Of a stretch of DNA of 64,000 bases, positions 1 through 13,113 are shown in pieces. The DNA lies in NCBI GenBank assembly GCA_963855995.1, contig OY979717.1, forward strand, positions 36,351,497 to 36,415,496. Direction: 5' to 3'. The translations under genes were made by a program, and so were the position numbers. Below the pieces are notes generated by a model. The model was not told the origin of the DNA and did no database searches. It saw only the letters and a program-made list of their open reading frames with translations. Source of the stretch: Muricea muricata (taxonomy: Eukaryota; Cnidaria; Anthozoa; Malacalcyonacea; Plexauridae). Every line of letters begins with the position of its first letter. Position 1 is the first letter of the stretch.

Positions 1-45
1 CTTTGTGGGCTCTTCTTGATGCTTGTATTCTTGCATGTTCCTCCA

Positions 46-63
46 TCCTGGTCACGGCACCAA
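46..63 (-). other. Primer-binding-site-like sequence of an LTR element
   Basis: Read on the minus strand, an 18-nt stretch starting TTGGTGCCG directly follows the CA end of the LTR at 64-359. A tRNA primer-binding site occupies that place in an LTR retrotransposon. The internal region would therefore lie to the left, outside the window. The tRNA was not identified. Confidence 0.5.
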
Positions 64-359
64 TGTGGAGAATAGCGGGGCTCGATTGAATATTAGGAGG
101 AACTCTCTCAGTTATAAACGATTTATTTGAATATTAACGTTAAGGAAATATGTACAAACATGCGTTCGTAGCCATCTTGTGAGATCTCTCTTTTATGACG
201 TTGTAAATGTCAACTGATCTATATACATTACGGATGCTAATCTATGACGTATAATGTAAACTGATCTATATACATTAAGGATGCTAATTTCCGACAAGAA
301 GTGGAAATTTCAGCAATATCCAGGATTCCACGAAGCGTCTTTGCCTCATGTTCATAACA
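64..359 (-). repeat. Long terminal repeat (5' LTR of a minus-oriented LTR retrotransposon)
   Basis: On the minus strand this 296-bp segment begins TGTTATGAAC and ends TCTCCACA, the usual TG...CA limits, and is followed by a primer-binding-site-like sequence. The gypsy LTR at 30234 also begins TGTTATGAAC. Coding-like sequence resumes at position 360, so the element appears to have landed inside an older gene. The second LTR lies outside the window, so pairing and target duplication cannot be checked. It could be a Ty3/gypsy or BEL element. Confidence 0.55.
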
Positions 360-1365
360 ATGGACAGGCACCATTATAACAAAGCAACATTGTCATGGAT
401 CAGTGACACACAGCACCAGAAGGATATATGTCCGGAATATTACCAAGCTAAACAAGATCTGTGCTCAGTTGTCACCGAAAAAAAATAGAAATATTTCACT
501 CAAAGATCAGAAGCTGTATAAGCAAGACCGACAAGGGCCAGAAAATACAGGAAACTGCACGACTGCTTGCCAGATCCAATTTTGGAAGCAACATGTTTGA
601 GCAAGATTATGTAAATCGCTACCAGCATGGTGTCAGTGATCAAAACTTGCTTCATTTGAGTGGTAATGTTTTGATGCATATCAATAATAGTTAATACTAT
701 AAATAACTTTATTCACTGAACTTTTTTTAAATCTAGGCTTGGCAGCTGAGTGCATTCTCCAAATGTTTGAGCGGGTTGCATCAAATCTGGGCATGCGCAA
801 ATCAATCCAGTTACCAAGAAAACTGAATAAGGCTGGAAAACCATATGGGAAATCCAACTACTATTTGTCAAGCTTTGAAAAGGAGTTTACTAGAAAGAAA
901 TTACCTCTTGGTTACAGATGGCCATCCTCTGAACCAGATCCCAATCTTGAATGTGATTTGCAAACATGCACATCGCCAGTCAATGCATCCACAAGAAAGC
1001 GTCTAACATGTGGTCACACATTTCATGTTGCCTGCTTGAGCAGTACTGACTGTTCCATCTGCTGTAATCATCTGATGCAAGATATAAACAAGCTTTCCCT
1101 AGCTTGGAACCTTCGCCTGTTGGGAAATGATGAAGATGAAAAAGAACATAACGACATTCCTAACCATGGCCACCCTGACACTGCTGAACATAATCTTGAT
1201 GATGATAACAGTTCGTTGATCTTGAAGCCCACACGATGCTCCAAAGATCCTGATTATTTCAAATCCGAAAGTTTTAAACAATACGTCGCGAATAAGGCGT
1301 CAAATATCGCAGAGCTTCTCAGTAAAGGATCAAAACCAATTCGATTCGTAATCGAAGAGTAAAAA
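360..1365 (+). pseudogene. Unrecognised gene fragment ending in a RING-like zinc finger (two exons)
   Basis: A reading frame starts at 360, immediately after the LTR. It changes frame in an A-run near 480 and continues to a donor at about 663 (G|GTAATG). A pyrimidine-rich tract and AG acceptor at 735-736 open a second exon that ends with TAA at 1363-1365, and the phase-1 junction keeps the frame. The second exon contains C-x4-C, then CGHTFHVAC, then C-x2-C spacing, which resembles a RING or other treble-clef zinc finger. An acidic linker follows. No full-length homolog is recognised. The A-run frameshift and the LTR insertion suggest it is broken. It faces the MULE remnant tail to tail and could be an accessory gene of that element, which is speculation. 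Confidence 0.45.
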
Positions 1366-2336
1366 TATTCGACGAACTCGTAGACTTCTCGATTATCATC
1401 ACGTTGTCGTATTGCACATATATACATAGTAAAAATCGTGTTGTAGAAATGAACGTCATTTATATGTTAAGCATTTTACAGCTAGCAGATGACTTTTATT
1501 CATTAAAATGCCACAATTCAAACATCTCGCCCGAATTGGCATTTTACCGCACCGATCTTTTTTCCAGCTCGCAAAAATGCACAATCAATTTTTAATCTCG
1601 ACAGTATTAAGCCATGACAACAATCCGCCATTAAATTTCGAAATCGGAAGTGACGTCACGAAAACCAATTTCTGCGGTGTCAGTTTGCAGGCACTTTACT
1701 CTAGTAGGTTTAACCTAACATTCATGCTACTTTATACATTCATTGACAAAATCATGCACTACTCAATGTAAATACATACTTCTTCACCCTGGGACTGTAT
1801 GTCGGGTTATATTGAGGTTAACAGCCTAATTGGCCTTTTTATCATTGCAAATAATATCTAATCCTCACCTATTCCCACAGTACAGGAGTGTGGGTTGACC
1901 CTGATAAGTGTGTTAAACATAAATGTTATCATTTGAAACATATTTTAGAAGTACTGTACCATGTGTTTTATAGTGCTTCATTTTATCTCTTTAGGATGCA
2001 TACCCTGTTGAGATGAAATGTTAAATGCATCATTCCATAAAAGACTGCTCCCATGGAAGAAATTGAAATATTTTGCATGGTCACTAATATTTGTACCACA
2101 AGTGTTTCCTCTTATGTGAGAGGGGACGTCTATGAAATGTATTATAGAGGGGCTGGATCATGATCCAACTAAATGCATTAAGTGTGTTACATTAATTATT
2201 TTTCCTTTTCGCCATAGACTTTTTGTTGCTTCTCTTTTTTTGCCTACTACCTCCATCTTTCGTATAAAATTACTGGGACTGATATTGAACACCTTCCTTG
2301 TGTAGGAATGCGTCAGCTTTTTTCGATTTGATTCTC

Positions 2337-4997
2337 TTATATCTTTTCCTTCTTTCTTTCTTTCACAGTGGTTCTATCTTTGTACTCTGCACCATATATA
2401 CGCTTGTTATCAATGATTCTGAAGGCTTTTAGCATGCTTTCACTTAATGGCACATCAAGCATTGGTAAGAGTTGAGAATAAGTGACTTCTACTCCACAAT
2501 TAAACAATAACACGTCAAGATTAACTGCTATGTTTTTTCCGCTTGTGACATAAATTGGTCCTTTGGAGCAATACCCCAAATGACGTGGTGTAAGCTTTCA
2601 TTTGCATTTTGTGTCGAACAGCTTTCACACCCTGCAAGGAAATTCTTATCAGCCAGTTTGTCAAACACTGGTTTAATGACCTTAACAACTGCAGCTGGGA
2701 AAGGGTCCTTGATTGGTCGGTGATCTCTAGTTTTCAAGGCTAGGTCTCTTTGGAAGCTGCACCATGAATTTGGACCAGTTGGGCAACATTGGTGTTGGAG
2801 TTTGTTCTTTGTACTGGAAAAATGTAGCAATATGGCCTGGGCTGCTTTAGACATTGCTGAGGAAGAACCTTTATTTTGTCGAATGGAAAGCTCATAAAAG
2901 CTCTGCATTGTATCAATTCTTGCCACTGTGAGACGCCCGGCCCCTCCAATACACTTGCCATCTTCTAGTTTTTTCCGTGATAGCAATACAAAGGAAACAA
3001 TACAATCAACATTTTTAAAAAGTACACAATATTGGTGTGGTATATATTTTATGAAAAAATTAAGAGATTTGCAGTGTTTTGGTGGAGGGGTTCGGCTAGT
3101 GAAAATGTAGGTAGGATATTTAGGTAGGATGTAAGGCATTTGCACTCTCTCCCACTGCTCTGGTATTCCCAATAAATGAATATACTGCACTGTATATAAT
3201 TACCTTAATTTATAATCTCTTACAAGTGACCGAAGATTTGAACCCATTCTTTTGGTGACATGTGGGATACAATCGACCTTTGGAACATACACAGTAGGTC
3301 CATAGGGTTGCTCAACACAGACCTTACTGTAGGAGCTGTTATCCCCATCTCCGATAAATGGATTATATCTTATGCTATGCTTCTTTTCTGATCGTGAGTA
3401 TAGTTTCAGAACACCAGAAGCTTCCATTGCCTATCATTAATAACATAGCATGACCGAGTATAAGTAACAAATCACTACCTAGTTTAGGTAAGGGACTAGT
3501 CAGAAATTAACAGTGGAGGAGGGGAAGTGCAAACAGGCTGAGGGTCATCAATTTTCAAGACCCTAAAAAATATTTGTTTTAAATATACTGTGTTACAACT
3601 ATATCAGCTCAGGCATAAATTTAAACATCACTCTCTTTTAAGGGGCTCAAAAATTGATGACTCCCCTTTTCCACTTTCCCTCCCCCACTGTTAATTTCTG
3701 ACACGTCCCTAATACCATTTCTTGAAATCTTCTCATGTCTAATTAGTCGAGGAATAAAAAATATTTCACTTTTCAACCAACAAGAAACATCTGAAATATT
3801 TTCAAACCTATAATTTGTAGTGAAATGTGTTTCCAAGTTTATGAAAAAAGAAAGCCAATTTCCTGTACAAATACAATCATTTTGTGATTTTTTTGTTTAC
3901 CTGTGCGCTCCCATCGTGATTCTTTCCACAAGTTGGTTCATGTTTGATGTACCAGTCCAAATAATCAAACTTGGAAATTTTTCCCTGCGCATGTTTATCC
4001 TCCATGGCCTTGCATCCTGGGCAGGAACTTCTCATAAATGCCGACGGTCAACTACTTTACCGGTATCTTCCGATATGGCCGCCACAACCCCGCCCCTGGC
4101 AGACCACCCCCTACTACTCCATGAGCAGTCGAAACTGGTGCCAACATCGACTAGTTTTTTATCTAGTTCCTCATTTGGACACGCGGGAATCTTGCCACAA
4201 TCTCGCATAAACTGTTTGACTTCTAGCGCGGCATCTTTCATATAGTTTTAAGTCAAAACTTCAAGTTTGTCTCTTAAAACTTTCGTGTGATTGTCCCATG
4301 TATGTACGGGACAAGGAAGATCTAGAATTGCGGAACATTTTTCTGCTGCCGTTCTCCCTTTACTAATCACAGGAAAAGCAACAACAGATGACACATATAT
4401 ATTGTACTTATTGCCTGTGCGTTCTGACGTTGGTATCGGAACTCGTGTTACATGCGATGTACAAGCACTGTTAGTACAATTAAACAACCACATGGCGGCT
4501 AATCCTTGTCTTGAACCTGTATTTTCTAAGAGTACCAAAGGGTTGTGACAAGCCTTGCATCCCGCCACGTTTTCAAGCCTTTTTTGCAGGCAAGCAACGC
4601 TGCAAACAAAATTTCCATTTTTCGGCAATTCATACTCCGCGCTCTGGCTTTCAACTTTAACTGCAAGAACACTACCACCATCATCACTCTCATCCTCGCT
4701 CTCTGTCTCTGATAACTCAAGTTCGCCCGCTTTACGTTTAAGAAAACTTTCCTTCCCGGTTTCTAGCTTTTTTCTGCTCCTAGATATGGAGCTTGATAAA
4801 TTCGGATTATTGTTGTTTTTTACACTAAGCAATTGAGCACATTGTTTGTCCTGGTTGAAGTACGAACCTTTGTCGGTAGCTGCTAAATATATCTTATTTT
4901 CATCAGACAATTTCGTTTTGGGTTTTCTTTGCGACCTTTTTCTAGTACAAAAAGGGTATGAACTTCTCTTTTTACCTTTGGACAAATTTGACGGCAT
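2337..4997 (-). pseudogene. Mutator-like (MULE) transposase, broken
   Basis: This is a cut-and-paste transposase of the metazoan Mutator-like family. The N-terminal piece (4997-4251) carries a basic start, an acidic stretch and the CKAC ... CTNSACTS zinc-binding pattern. An in-frame TAA at 4248-4250 separates it from the next piece (4247-3901), which has the VDVGTSFDCSWSSRGW segment typical of the start of the catalytic domain. A one-base shift follows near 4035. A donor at 3900 and an acceptor at 3431 lead to an exon (to about 3204) with MEASG...RYNPFIGDGDNSSY and a KRMG motif. The last exon (about 2960-2337) has GGAGRLT, a CESCSTQNANESLHHVIW block and, after another one-base shift near 2553, a basic tail. 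At least one nonsense codon and two frameshifts make it inactive. Frame continuity across the second intron could not be established, and TIRs were not found. Confidence 0.8.
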
Positions 4998-4999
4998 AT

Positions 5000-7140
5000 T
5001 GTTATATTAATGTTGTTGTTCGCAGTTCGTACAAAACAATCTCAAAAAATGTGGCACGTGATGTTTTTGAAACCAACAAGTTCTAATAGAGCTAATTATA
5101 GCTTAAATATTTCCCGCCATTTCTATTTAGCGTCATGTAGCGTTAAAACACTTTAACCAATAACGCAGGAAGTTTTTAATATTATTGCCTTAAATTTTGG
5201 TAGATGCAACTTCTAATACTAAGATTTCATATAGGTTATTTTGCATTTTTACAAAAAAATTGAGCAAAAAAGGTGCCCTGCATGTAACCTTAATACAATA
5301 TTGGTATTTTCTCTCATCGTATACGAACTGTATGTGGAACTCATTTCGAGTATAAGTAATACGTTGTTATTACAAAGATTGAGTTCATACATTTAAAGCT
5401 GGATCTTGGAAATAACTTTTAAGGTTATTTATATAGCCAACTGGAATGTGCAGATGTAACTATATTACTAGCCACGTATAGCCGTAGATGGAAATAACAT
5501 GTTCGAGTTAAACGGCATGGAAAAAATTTAGTATCCAAATATAGTCATATTGATAAAATGACACCATTGTGTGCGCACGGTGCGCTGTTGTATGACGTCA
5601 CAGATCGATGCAACGCTATAAGATGCAGCACTTACTGATGCAGCACACAATTCCAACCATCTGCCATACTAAGGAGGCGCGTGAATAAAATGCTTATTAC
5701 CTTTTTAAGATTAGTTTAAAACATGAAAAAAATTATGTGAAATGATTGTGGCTTTGTGTGTTTCCCAAAAGGAGGTGCATACAGATTATTTGTGGAAAAG
5801 TCATCCGAGATAAAAGGTATGTGGTTTAATAAATACTATAATGCTATGCACCTTGGTAAAAACCCCAAATGTACATAATTATTGTATTTATCGGCTTCGA
5901 GCATTGACATGTATTTAGATTGGATTGTGCATCGTAATACAAAACTCAAATAAAATTGAAGCCGGAAACACATTTTGAGATCGACGGCCATGTTGAATGA
6001 CCCCACTTAATGAGTGAATCGAAGTAGTTTCTGTTATAAAACTCATTTCTTTGAGAGCTTTTGCCCAGCTCGAATAGCGAGGACATTTTCTGAGGTCTAC
6101 CGGCCATAACAGTCGGTGCACAAGGAAATCCCCCCCCCCCCCGCGAGATATTTCCTGGCTAATAAATAGGGCCCCCTCTCCGGAATTTATCCCCTCCCGC
6201 CTCTTGTGATACCTAAACAAATCTGAGTATATTTCATGAAACTGCGTGTTTTATGACAATATCTGACAACAATAGACGAAATAATAGTCCAACAAATCGT
6301 AAAGATTTTCAATACCCGTTTTGCTTTTGTCCGTGTTTCTAGTGCATGTTACACGGATTGTCTTATTTTATAGTCCAAGGATTCTTTGCGCGATGCTTAC
6401 CGCACGTATTTTATTTTTGAAAAACATGATGCCAAGGGGACTATTTAAAATACGGCTTTGAAAACTGTATTATTAACGACGTCATAATGACGTTTGTGAA
6501 ACAATTTCGTCACCAGGTAAGGGGAAATTTTTTCCTAACGGCTACAATTGTAAACTATAAATTTATTTAAATATATCTAAATATATTTACATGCGACAAA
6601 TTAAGTACATATGATAGTTGACACATTGATTCTGATTCTGATGTTAAATGCCGAACTAATGAATTAATTAATGAATTTAATGAATTTCGAATGTCCGCAA
6701 TACGCCGAGTTTCCGCATTTTTTGTATGTTTCAGTTACTTTTTTTAAGAGCAAGTTAAACAACTTCTGCGGAGGAAAGAAGCGAGATTCTATGAAATCTG
6801 GCGAACAATAAGGCTAGCAAAATCTTATCACAATCTATACAATTCAAGGGGGGGGGGGGGGTGCCGCCGGTCTAAATGTAAAAGGGCCTTCTAAATAGAG
6901 ATAAAATGAACAGCACATGACTTGTCACTAAAAAATCCCTCCTTTCTGCGATATCACTAGATATCAGCTCATATCGGCTCATACAAAATGTTTGAGGTAG
7001 GTTTTAGGAACAATGTTCGCTGACTTTTTTTAATTTCTAACTGTAGTAGATTTTAGGAGAGGAACCGGACAGTCATTTAGTACATAGTACAATACATAAT
7101 ATGTAAAATGGTGACAATACTTGTGTTTATAATATGGTTA
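5000..7140. other. AT-rich DNA with no supported gene
   Basis: No exon with conserved protein motifs was seen on either strand. The stretch holds short homopolymers (C-run near 6128-6142, G-run near 6849-6861) and simple AT-rich sequence. It lies between the MULE remnant and the foldback starting at about 7150. Confidence 0.6.
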
Positions 7141-7149
7141 TGGGTGTTT

Positions 7150-9456
7150 TACCCATAGATATAGAAGACATAGATTGCTGACGTATACCTACGGAGGTGG
7201 GGTCAACAACAGAAATCCAACATGACGGAACAAGAGGGCAAAAACTATAGACTCTCTATTACAAAATCGACGATTTTGTTCAAATTTTGCCGTCCTTTAT
7301 TTCAAAACTCATCTGATCAAGTTTTATGGGAAGGAGAAACATAACACAAAGATTTTAAGGATATATTATTGATCGATAAAAGTTCATGTGAAATGGTCTC
7401 TTAGTGAGTTCGAGTGCTTCATTCCCTGAAATCCTCGCTATGTTGACATATAGCCTCTTGAATGGTTTCCTATATTTGTAGCAAGCATTCTGAAAACAGT
7501 AGAGGAATAGTATGAGAAGTAATTGTCGTAATCGTATTCGTTCAGAATGTTCAAGACTATTAGACATTTAGACTTGGAATGACATGTTGTGTCCATCGGA
7601 GATCGCTTGCAGTGTTTATTTAATCGATTTCATACACCTGCTTCTACAGACTGTCCGCGGACGAATAAATTTTCAGTTTTAATTGTTAGCTTGATTGTCA
7701 TTTCAGGCTTTAATTCAAGTGATATTATATATATTACTCAGTTAAGTGCTATTTGTAATTTTAGCACCACAATTAGGTGCGTATTATATTGAGGTGACTT
7801 GCCTAAGTTGAAAAGCGCATAAGAGCAAAGGCTTGTGCTCATTAGCTTTCGTCATATGTAGTTTTCAACTTGTTTGGTAAGGTAACTCACCTCCATTAAT
7901 AGGTGCCTGGTAGTGACTTGGGACAGAACACTTACCAAAACAAAGTTGGAACATTGTGATCACTAATATCAATTTACTTTCATTTCAGCAGTTACTGAAA
8001 ACTGCAAGATCAGCTCCAATTTAGTTTAAAAATTAGCAAGAAGACACTATGATTGAAAGTTATGGTCACGTCTTCATAATTTACAGATATGTATTTGAGA
8101 TAAAGGTGCTCTAGCATATCTGAAATAGCCCAAACCAGCAAATTCAATAAAAATTTACTTGAAAAATTACCACATGAATGCAGTTAATTTTATTATTACT
8201 TTAATGTGAATCCTAACTTTGTGCATCCAAACATAATGGTGGAATTTAATGAGAAGATATTGTGAAAAATAGTTACTGTATGTCCTATAATAATATACAG
8301 CAATGCAGCTCAGAAAATATATCACCAGATTTGTGTTTAAGAAATAACTCTCCACACTTGCATAAAGTGTAAATAAACAATGTAAAATATATATTAAAAA
8401 GAGAACAATTGCCTGTACAATAACTTTTTTCATTCTAACCTCTCAAATACATATCTGTAAATTATGAAGACAAGACCATGAAGTCAAACATAGTGTCTCC
8501 AAACTAAAAATGTTCTTGCTAATTTTTAAGCTAAATTGGTGCTGATCTTGCAGTTTCAGTAAGTGCTGAAATGAAAGTTAATTGATATTAGTCCTCACTG
8601 CAATGTTCCAACTTTGTGTTGGTAAGTGCTCTCTCCCATGTCACTATTAATGGAGGTACCTTGCTAAGCAAGTTGAAAACTACATATGATGAAACCTAAT
8701 GAGCACAAGCCTTTAATTTTATGCTGTTTTCAAGTTAGGTAAGTTGCCTCAATATAATAAGCAACTATATAATTGTAGTGTTAAAATTATTAAATTCAAT
8801 AGTATAGTGCTCAGTTAACTGAGTACTGTATAATATCACTTGAATTGAAAGCCAGAAATGACACTCAAGTTAACAATTAAAACTGAAAATTTATTCGTCC
8901 ACCGACAGTCTGTAGAAGCAGGTGTATGAAATTGATTAAATAAACACTGCAAGCAATCTCGGGTGGACACAACATGTGACTTCAAGTCTAAATGTCTAAT
9001 GCAGTAATAGTCTTGAACGTTCTGAACGAATACGATTACGACAATTATTTCCCATATTATTCCTCTATTGTTTTCAGAATGCTTGTTACAAATATAGGAA
9101 ACCATTCAAGAGGCTATATGTCAACATAGCGAGGATTTCAGGCAATGAAACGCTCGAACTCACCAAGAGACCATTTCACATGAACTTTTATTGATGAATA
9201 ATTTTGTGACTTTTCATCAAATTTACTCAAATATATGCTTAAAATCTTTGCGTTATGTTTCTCCTTCCCATAAAACTTGGTCAGATGAGTTTCGAAAGAA
9301 AGGGACGGCAAAATTTGCAAAAATCGTCGATTTTGTGATAAAGTCTATAGTCTTTTGCCCTCTTGTTCCGCCATGTTGGATTTCTCTTGTTGACCCCACC
9401 TCCGTAGGTATACGTCAGCAATCTATGTCTTCTATATCTATGGTTTTACCGTAAAC
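7150..9456. mobile_element. Large imperfect foldback element (2.3-kb inverted repeat)
   Basis: Two arms of roughly 950 bp are inverted copies of each other. The outer ends share the ATAGATATAGAAGACATAGA stretch (about 7159 and, inverted, about 9440). The inner ends share the block around ATTTACAGATATGTATTTGAG (8085 and, inverted, 8455). A central loop of about 0.3 kb (8110-8435) separates them. The arms differ by many substitutions and small indels, so the palindrome is old. The short frames inside are mirrored between arms and match no family. A foldback or MITE-type DNA transposon is the likely origin. No clear target duplication was seen. Confidence 0.7.
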
Positions 9457-9777
9457 TAAAACACTCGTATTTCCCATATTTTCACCAGTGAAGATATGAA
9501 AAAATATGTAGCACGTGAAACACGCGTGTGTTTTCACGCGGGATTTATATGTTCTCTGTTAGCTTGTTTCGACTTCTGAAAAGGGCCAAAAAGAATATTT
9601 TCACCACTCGAAAATAATATTCATATCTTCCCACCACCGTTTAATATCCTCTATGTATGTGTTTCCTGGTTGCAATAGGGGAGTCGTCGAGAGATTTTTA
9701 AACGCAACCGGCGAATATTTTACCATTATGAAATAGGAAATGACAAAGCTTTACTTGAACAAGTCAATAAAACTCAC

Positions 9778-10153
9778 CCTGAGTTTGAGTCTACTGCCAA
9801 ATCCCCAGGCCGGTTCTCTGTTGTTCTAAACACTCTTCTCTCCTGCCCATCTAAAGTCGCCATCGAAATCTCGTTATAACCATCCCTTGTCCAGAATATG
9901 CGACGTCCTTTCCAGTCCACCCTTAGTCTATCAGGTTCAGCATTCTGTACGATAACTTCAACGCTGCTGCCATCAAAGTTTGCTCGGGATATATCGTTTC
10001 CTTTGCGAAAGTATAATTTCTTGTCAACAGTGTCAATATCCATCGCCCGACCTGTAAGTCCTCTGATGACTACAGTTGTATCCAGAGTTAACAAATCAAT
10101 CGCCAGAATTTCAATCCATGACCTGATGAACAAGTAAGGTTCATGATATGGAC
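9778..10153 (-). CDS. Exon encoding LDL-receptor class B (YWTD) propeller blades
   Basis: This 376-bp exon lies between an acceptor (TTTCCGTAG at 10160-10154) and a strong donor (GG|GTGAGT, GT at 9777-9776). It encodes about 125 residues of a YWTD beta-propeller. It starts with a HEPYLFI...IDL segment, the usual entry into the first LDLR/LRP blade, then KLYFRKGNDISRANFDGSS and a second blade with GRRIFWTRDGYNEISMATLDG. It begins in phase 1, as required to follow the EGF exon at 53223-53354. In LDLR, LRP and related receptors this propeller controls ligand release at low pH and sits in the extracellular part. The remaining blades must lie to the left of 9777, where no further exon was recognised. 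Nidogen or an EGF-precursor relative are alternatives. Confidence 0.75.
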
Positions 10154-12780
10154 CTACGGAAATAACGATACATCAATTTCATATCTAAATATTGTGCTAC
10201 CTGGAAAAGTTGAACAGAGAGCTTGTGAAGAAGTAACTTTAAAACAAGTATTAACAACGTAAGCCGATTGGTTTACTGTGATAGAAACTCTTTTTGTGTC
10301 CAAAAATGTGCAAAAGGTAAATTGTTGATTCAGTTGAAGCTGTGACGTCACTAGTTGCAATTGGGTGAGCATGTTTCATGAATAGAAAACAGAGCAAAGC
10401 TCAGTTATTATACATTATTTGAAAAATATATTAAATTTTGTCCCCACGACAATGTCCTCCCAAGGCCCCTTATAATGGAATTTCTGTAACATTCTACACG
10501 TAGGATTATTTCAAATTATTATTATCTTCCCAGTAAACTTTATGCGTGCATAAATATACAGTAGAGACACATTTCTGATATTATGTTATGCCAACTAGTC
10601 TCCAACATGTTTCTAATAGTGAAATTAAAAGTGTTCTTCAATGCGTCTTATCATATAGTGTCTGAATTCAAATTTTTTTTGGTTTGAGTTAATAACTAAT
10701 TTTTGCTTGGTTTTGCACTCATTAAACATACTTATTCAACTACAGACGTCGCAACTTTTGCTGAGCTAGCAATTTTTATTACGCTAACTAAAGGAGATAG
10801 CTAGTCTATCACAGTAAGATAATATTTTACATACTATATACTATAGACAGGATCTTGCATGATTATGTACTCTATATATTATTCCCTATATTCATGCTAT
10901 GTTTAAAGCCCTAACTACGAGATCAGTGTAATTAAACAGCGTGTAGAGAAGTTAACTGCATTCGAGAAACAAGCATTACCGACAACTGCTGCCCAAAATA
11001 ATACTGAAATATTCGTAGCAGCTAGAACAGTAAGTCCATCATTTCTCCATAGATTTTTTCTTCTAAATTCCCCCTCCCCCCCCCCCCCGTTACTTGTGGG
11101 GAAGGTATTGTTAAAAATATTATTTCGTGCACAAAATCAGCTTACATCTTTTTAGTTGCGCGACTTTACAATTTGGTTTGATTCGTAGCATAAGCGGCTA
11201 TTGCTCATTTACTGAACATTACAGTATATAAACAAACAATCGTCAGATGTGAAGGTTTTTATGCTGGATCTAACAGTACAGATTTTTCATTATTTCTGGG
11301 ACATGAAACACGCAAACAGTAAACAGACGTACGGACTCTGCTTTCAAAAGATATGCGTTATATAACATAACTCTGGTTTTTCGCTCCTGAAACCGCGTCT
11401 ATTTTAATTTCAGCCCATGGAGAAAAGGGGCGAACCACGCAAAAAAGATCGATGTTGCGACGCCCATGACGAAAAAACTCCCCAACAAACAATCTTGATT
11501 GAATTGATGCATGGCAAGATGTATCCACACATTTCACGTAAAAAAAATCATGCTTCAGAAATCGGAGACCACGACTATAGGAGCAACAGCATTGTTGAAG
11601 TTTGTTGTAATGTATGAAACACAAATTCGGCAGGATGTATGTTAGGATGTATGTTATATGATATTCAACTGCAACAGCTGAAACAGAATTTAGCAGCAGC
11701 AAGTTATTTTAATTCCAACAGCTGGTAGGAAGTCATATTTATTCCAGTGGCTAGTAGCAAGTCATTTTAATCCCAGAAGCTAGCGTCGATAGTTTTTTGT
11801 TAAATTTCGAAAGAAATTAGGGACTGTGTCGAACAATAATTAATATTAGTATACAGGGGCGTAGCCCAGCACCTGTATTTTTTAGGGGTTCGGTGGACAA
11901 TAGCAAAGGAATATTGAAAATTCTAGGGCTTCTGAAATGAAATTACCGTTGTTGTGGATGAATTTAGCTTGAAAACATTTATAAGAAGGATTCAATCTGT
12001 CGTTTTCTGCATATGTTCTTGCGTGGTCAACTATTACCTCCACCCCCCTCCCCCCTTCCATGTTAGCTGCATTGATATTAACATCGATTGCATCGATTGC
12101 AGAGCTATCTTCCTAAACGCAACTTCGATGTCGACGATCCCGCGAGTGGTGTATGAGTGCATTCAACAGTAGAAGAAAAATGATTCGTTTGACAATGGCA
12201 GGGAATGCGGGCATTCTAAAGCAAGACAACATGCATGACGAGGAAATCCATGTAACGATGAAAGGAAGACAGAAAGAAGAGTTAAAGGTACACAGTTTTA
12301 TGTCCTTTTCGTTTTGAGTGATATCGACATTGAATGAACATCTCTTGTGTCAGACCCTCGGTGTGATCGCAAGGCATGTCGAGTTTCTAACGTGCCAGTT
12401 CAGTGCTTCCTTGCCAGAAGGTTTTTCATTTGTGGTGGTTTAGGGGTATTTGTCTTTGCATGCATTGTAATTCTTTGGTTCTATTTCCTGCAGTCCATTA
12501 ATTTATCATTATAGTGTTTTTACCGTAATTGTGCTTCTATATAAGTTTTTATGAAAAACCAAAAAACTAAAATTTGGCCGAAGCTGAAAACGTTGCCCAT
12601 ATGAGAGATGCAGTTTCAAACTGCACTCTAAATCCTTCGCAACAAAACCCAGAGCAACAGCTGCACACAGCTATTAAAACAAAGGTTTGAAAACAATAAC
12701 TACACACGTAGATCGCCAAAACGCATCAAATGTTTCTGCGCATCAGTTGCCACAATTTTCTGATCACACACAGCGTTCCC
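10154..12780. other. Intronic AT-rich DNA, no gene seen
   Basis: This is the start of the long intron of the LRP-like gene. It contains a C-run at about 11083-11095 and an imperfect three-fold repeat of a roughly 40-bp unit around 11695-11785 (AGTCAT and CAGCTGGTAG-type segments). A CAGGGGCGTAGCCCAG sequence at about 11857 resembles a hAT terminus, but no matching opposite end was found. Confidence 0.5.
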
Positions 12781-12789
12781 TGAGTAATC

Positions 12790-12971
12790 AAACATAGATG
12801 GGCCTCTACCCTTTCTCTATTTGCCATAAATGCGACAAGGTGGGCCACGTCGCGCATTACTGTAGAAGTAATTTTCAGGAACTCCAGCAAGTACCAAATA
12901 AACCTAGCAATGATGACCGTCTACGACCAACTGCTGGTTCATTCAAACGTAACCCTTTCGGACAATACTAA
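12790..12971 (+). pseudogene. Tail of a LINE ORF1 (gag-like) with one CCHC zinc knuckle
   Basis: The frame contains CHKCDKVGHVAHYC, a C-x2-C-x4-H-x4-C knuckle (cysteine codons at 12822, 12831 and 12861), followed by a short polar tail and a stop at 12969-12971. Retroelement gag/ORF1 proteins bind RNA through such knuckles. Only the C-terminal part is readable, and upstream sequence in this frame has stops. It precedes the ORF2 leader at 13114, the order expected for a CR1-type LINE. Confidence 0.6.
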
Positions 12972-13113
12972 CATACTGGTACTATAACCCATTTTCTCGG
13001 CGTTTGGAAAATAAACGGCGCCTTCTTTCTACCGAGACGATAAGTAAGCGAATTCTGATGGAATAACTAAGAAATTTTCATGTTTCGATACTGTTTTAGA
13101 GCACTTTTATATC

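Noticed and set aside
5915..6220. Minus-strand open frame of 101 codons
   Set aside because: It crosses a C-run and has no recognisable domain or splice context.
10122..10133. Alternative acceptor CATCAG inside the YWTD exon
   Set aside because: It would break the phase-1 match with the EGF exon and remove the conserved HEPYLFI segment. The TTTCCGTAG acceptor fits better.
11857..11900. CAGGGGCGTAGCCCAG as the end of a hAT MITE
   Set aside because: No inverted partner or 8-bp duplication could be found downstream.
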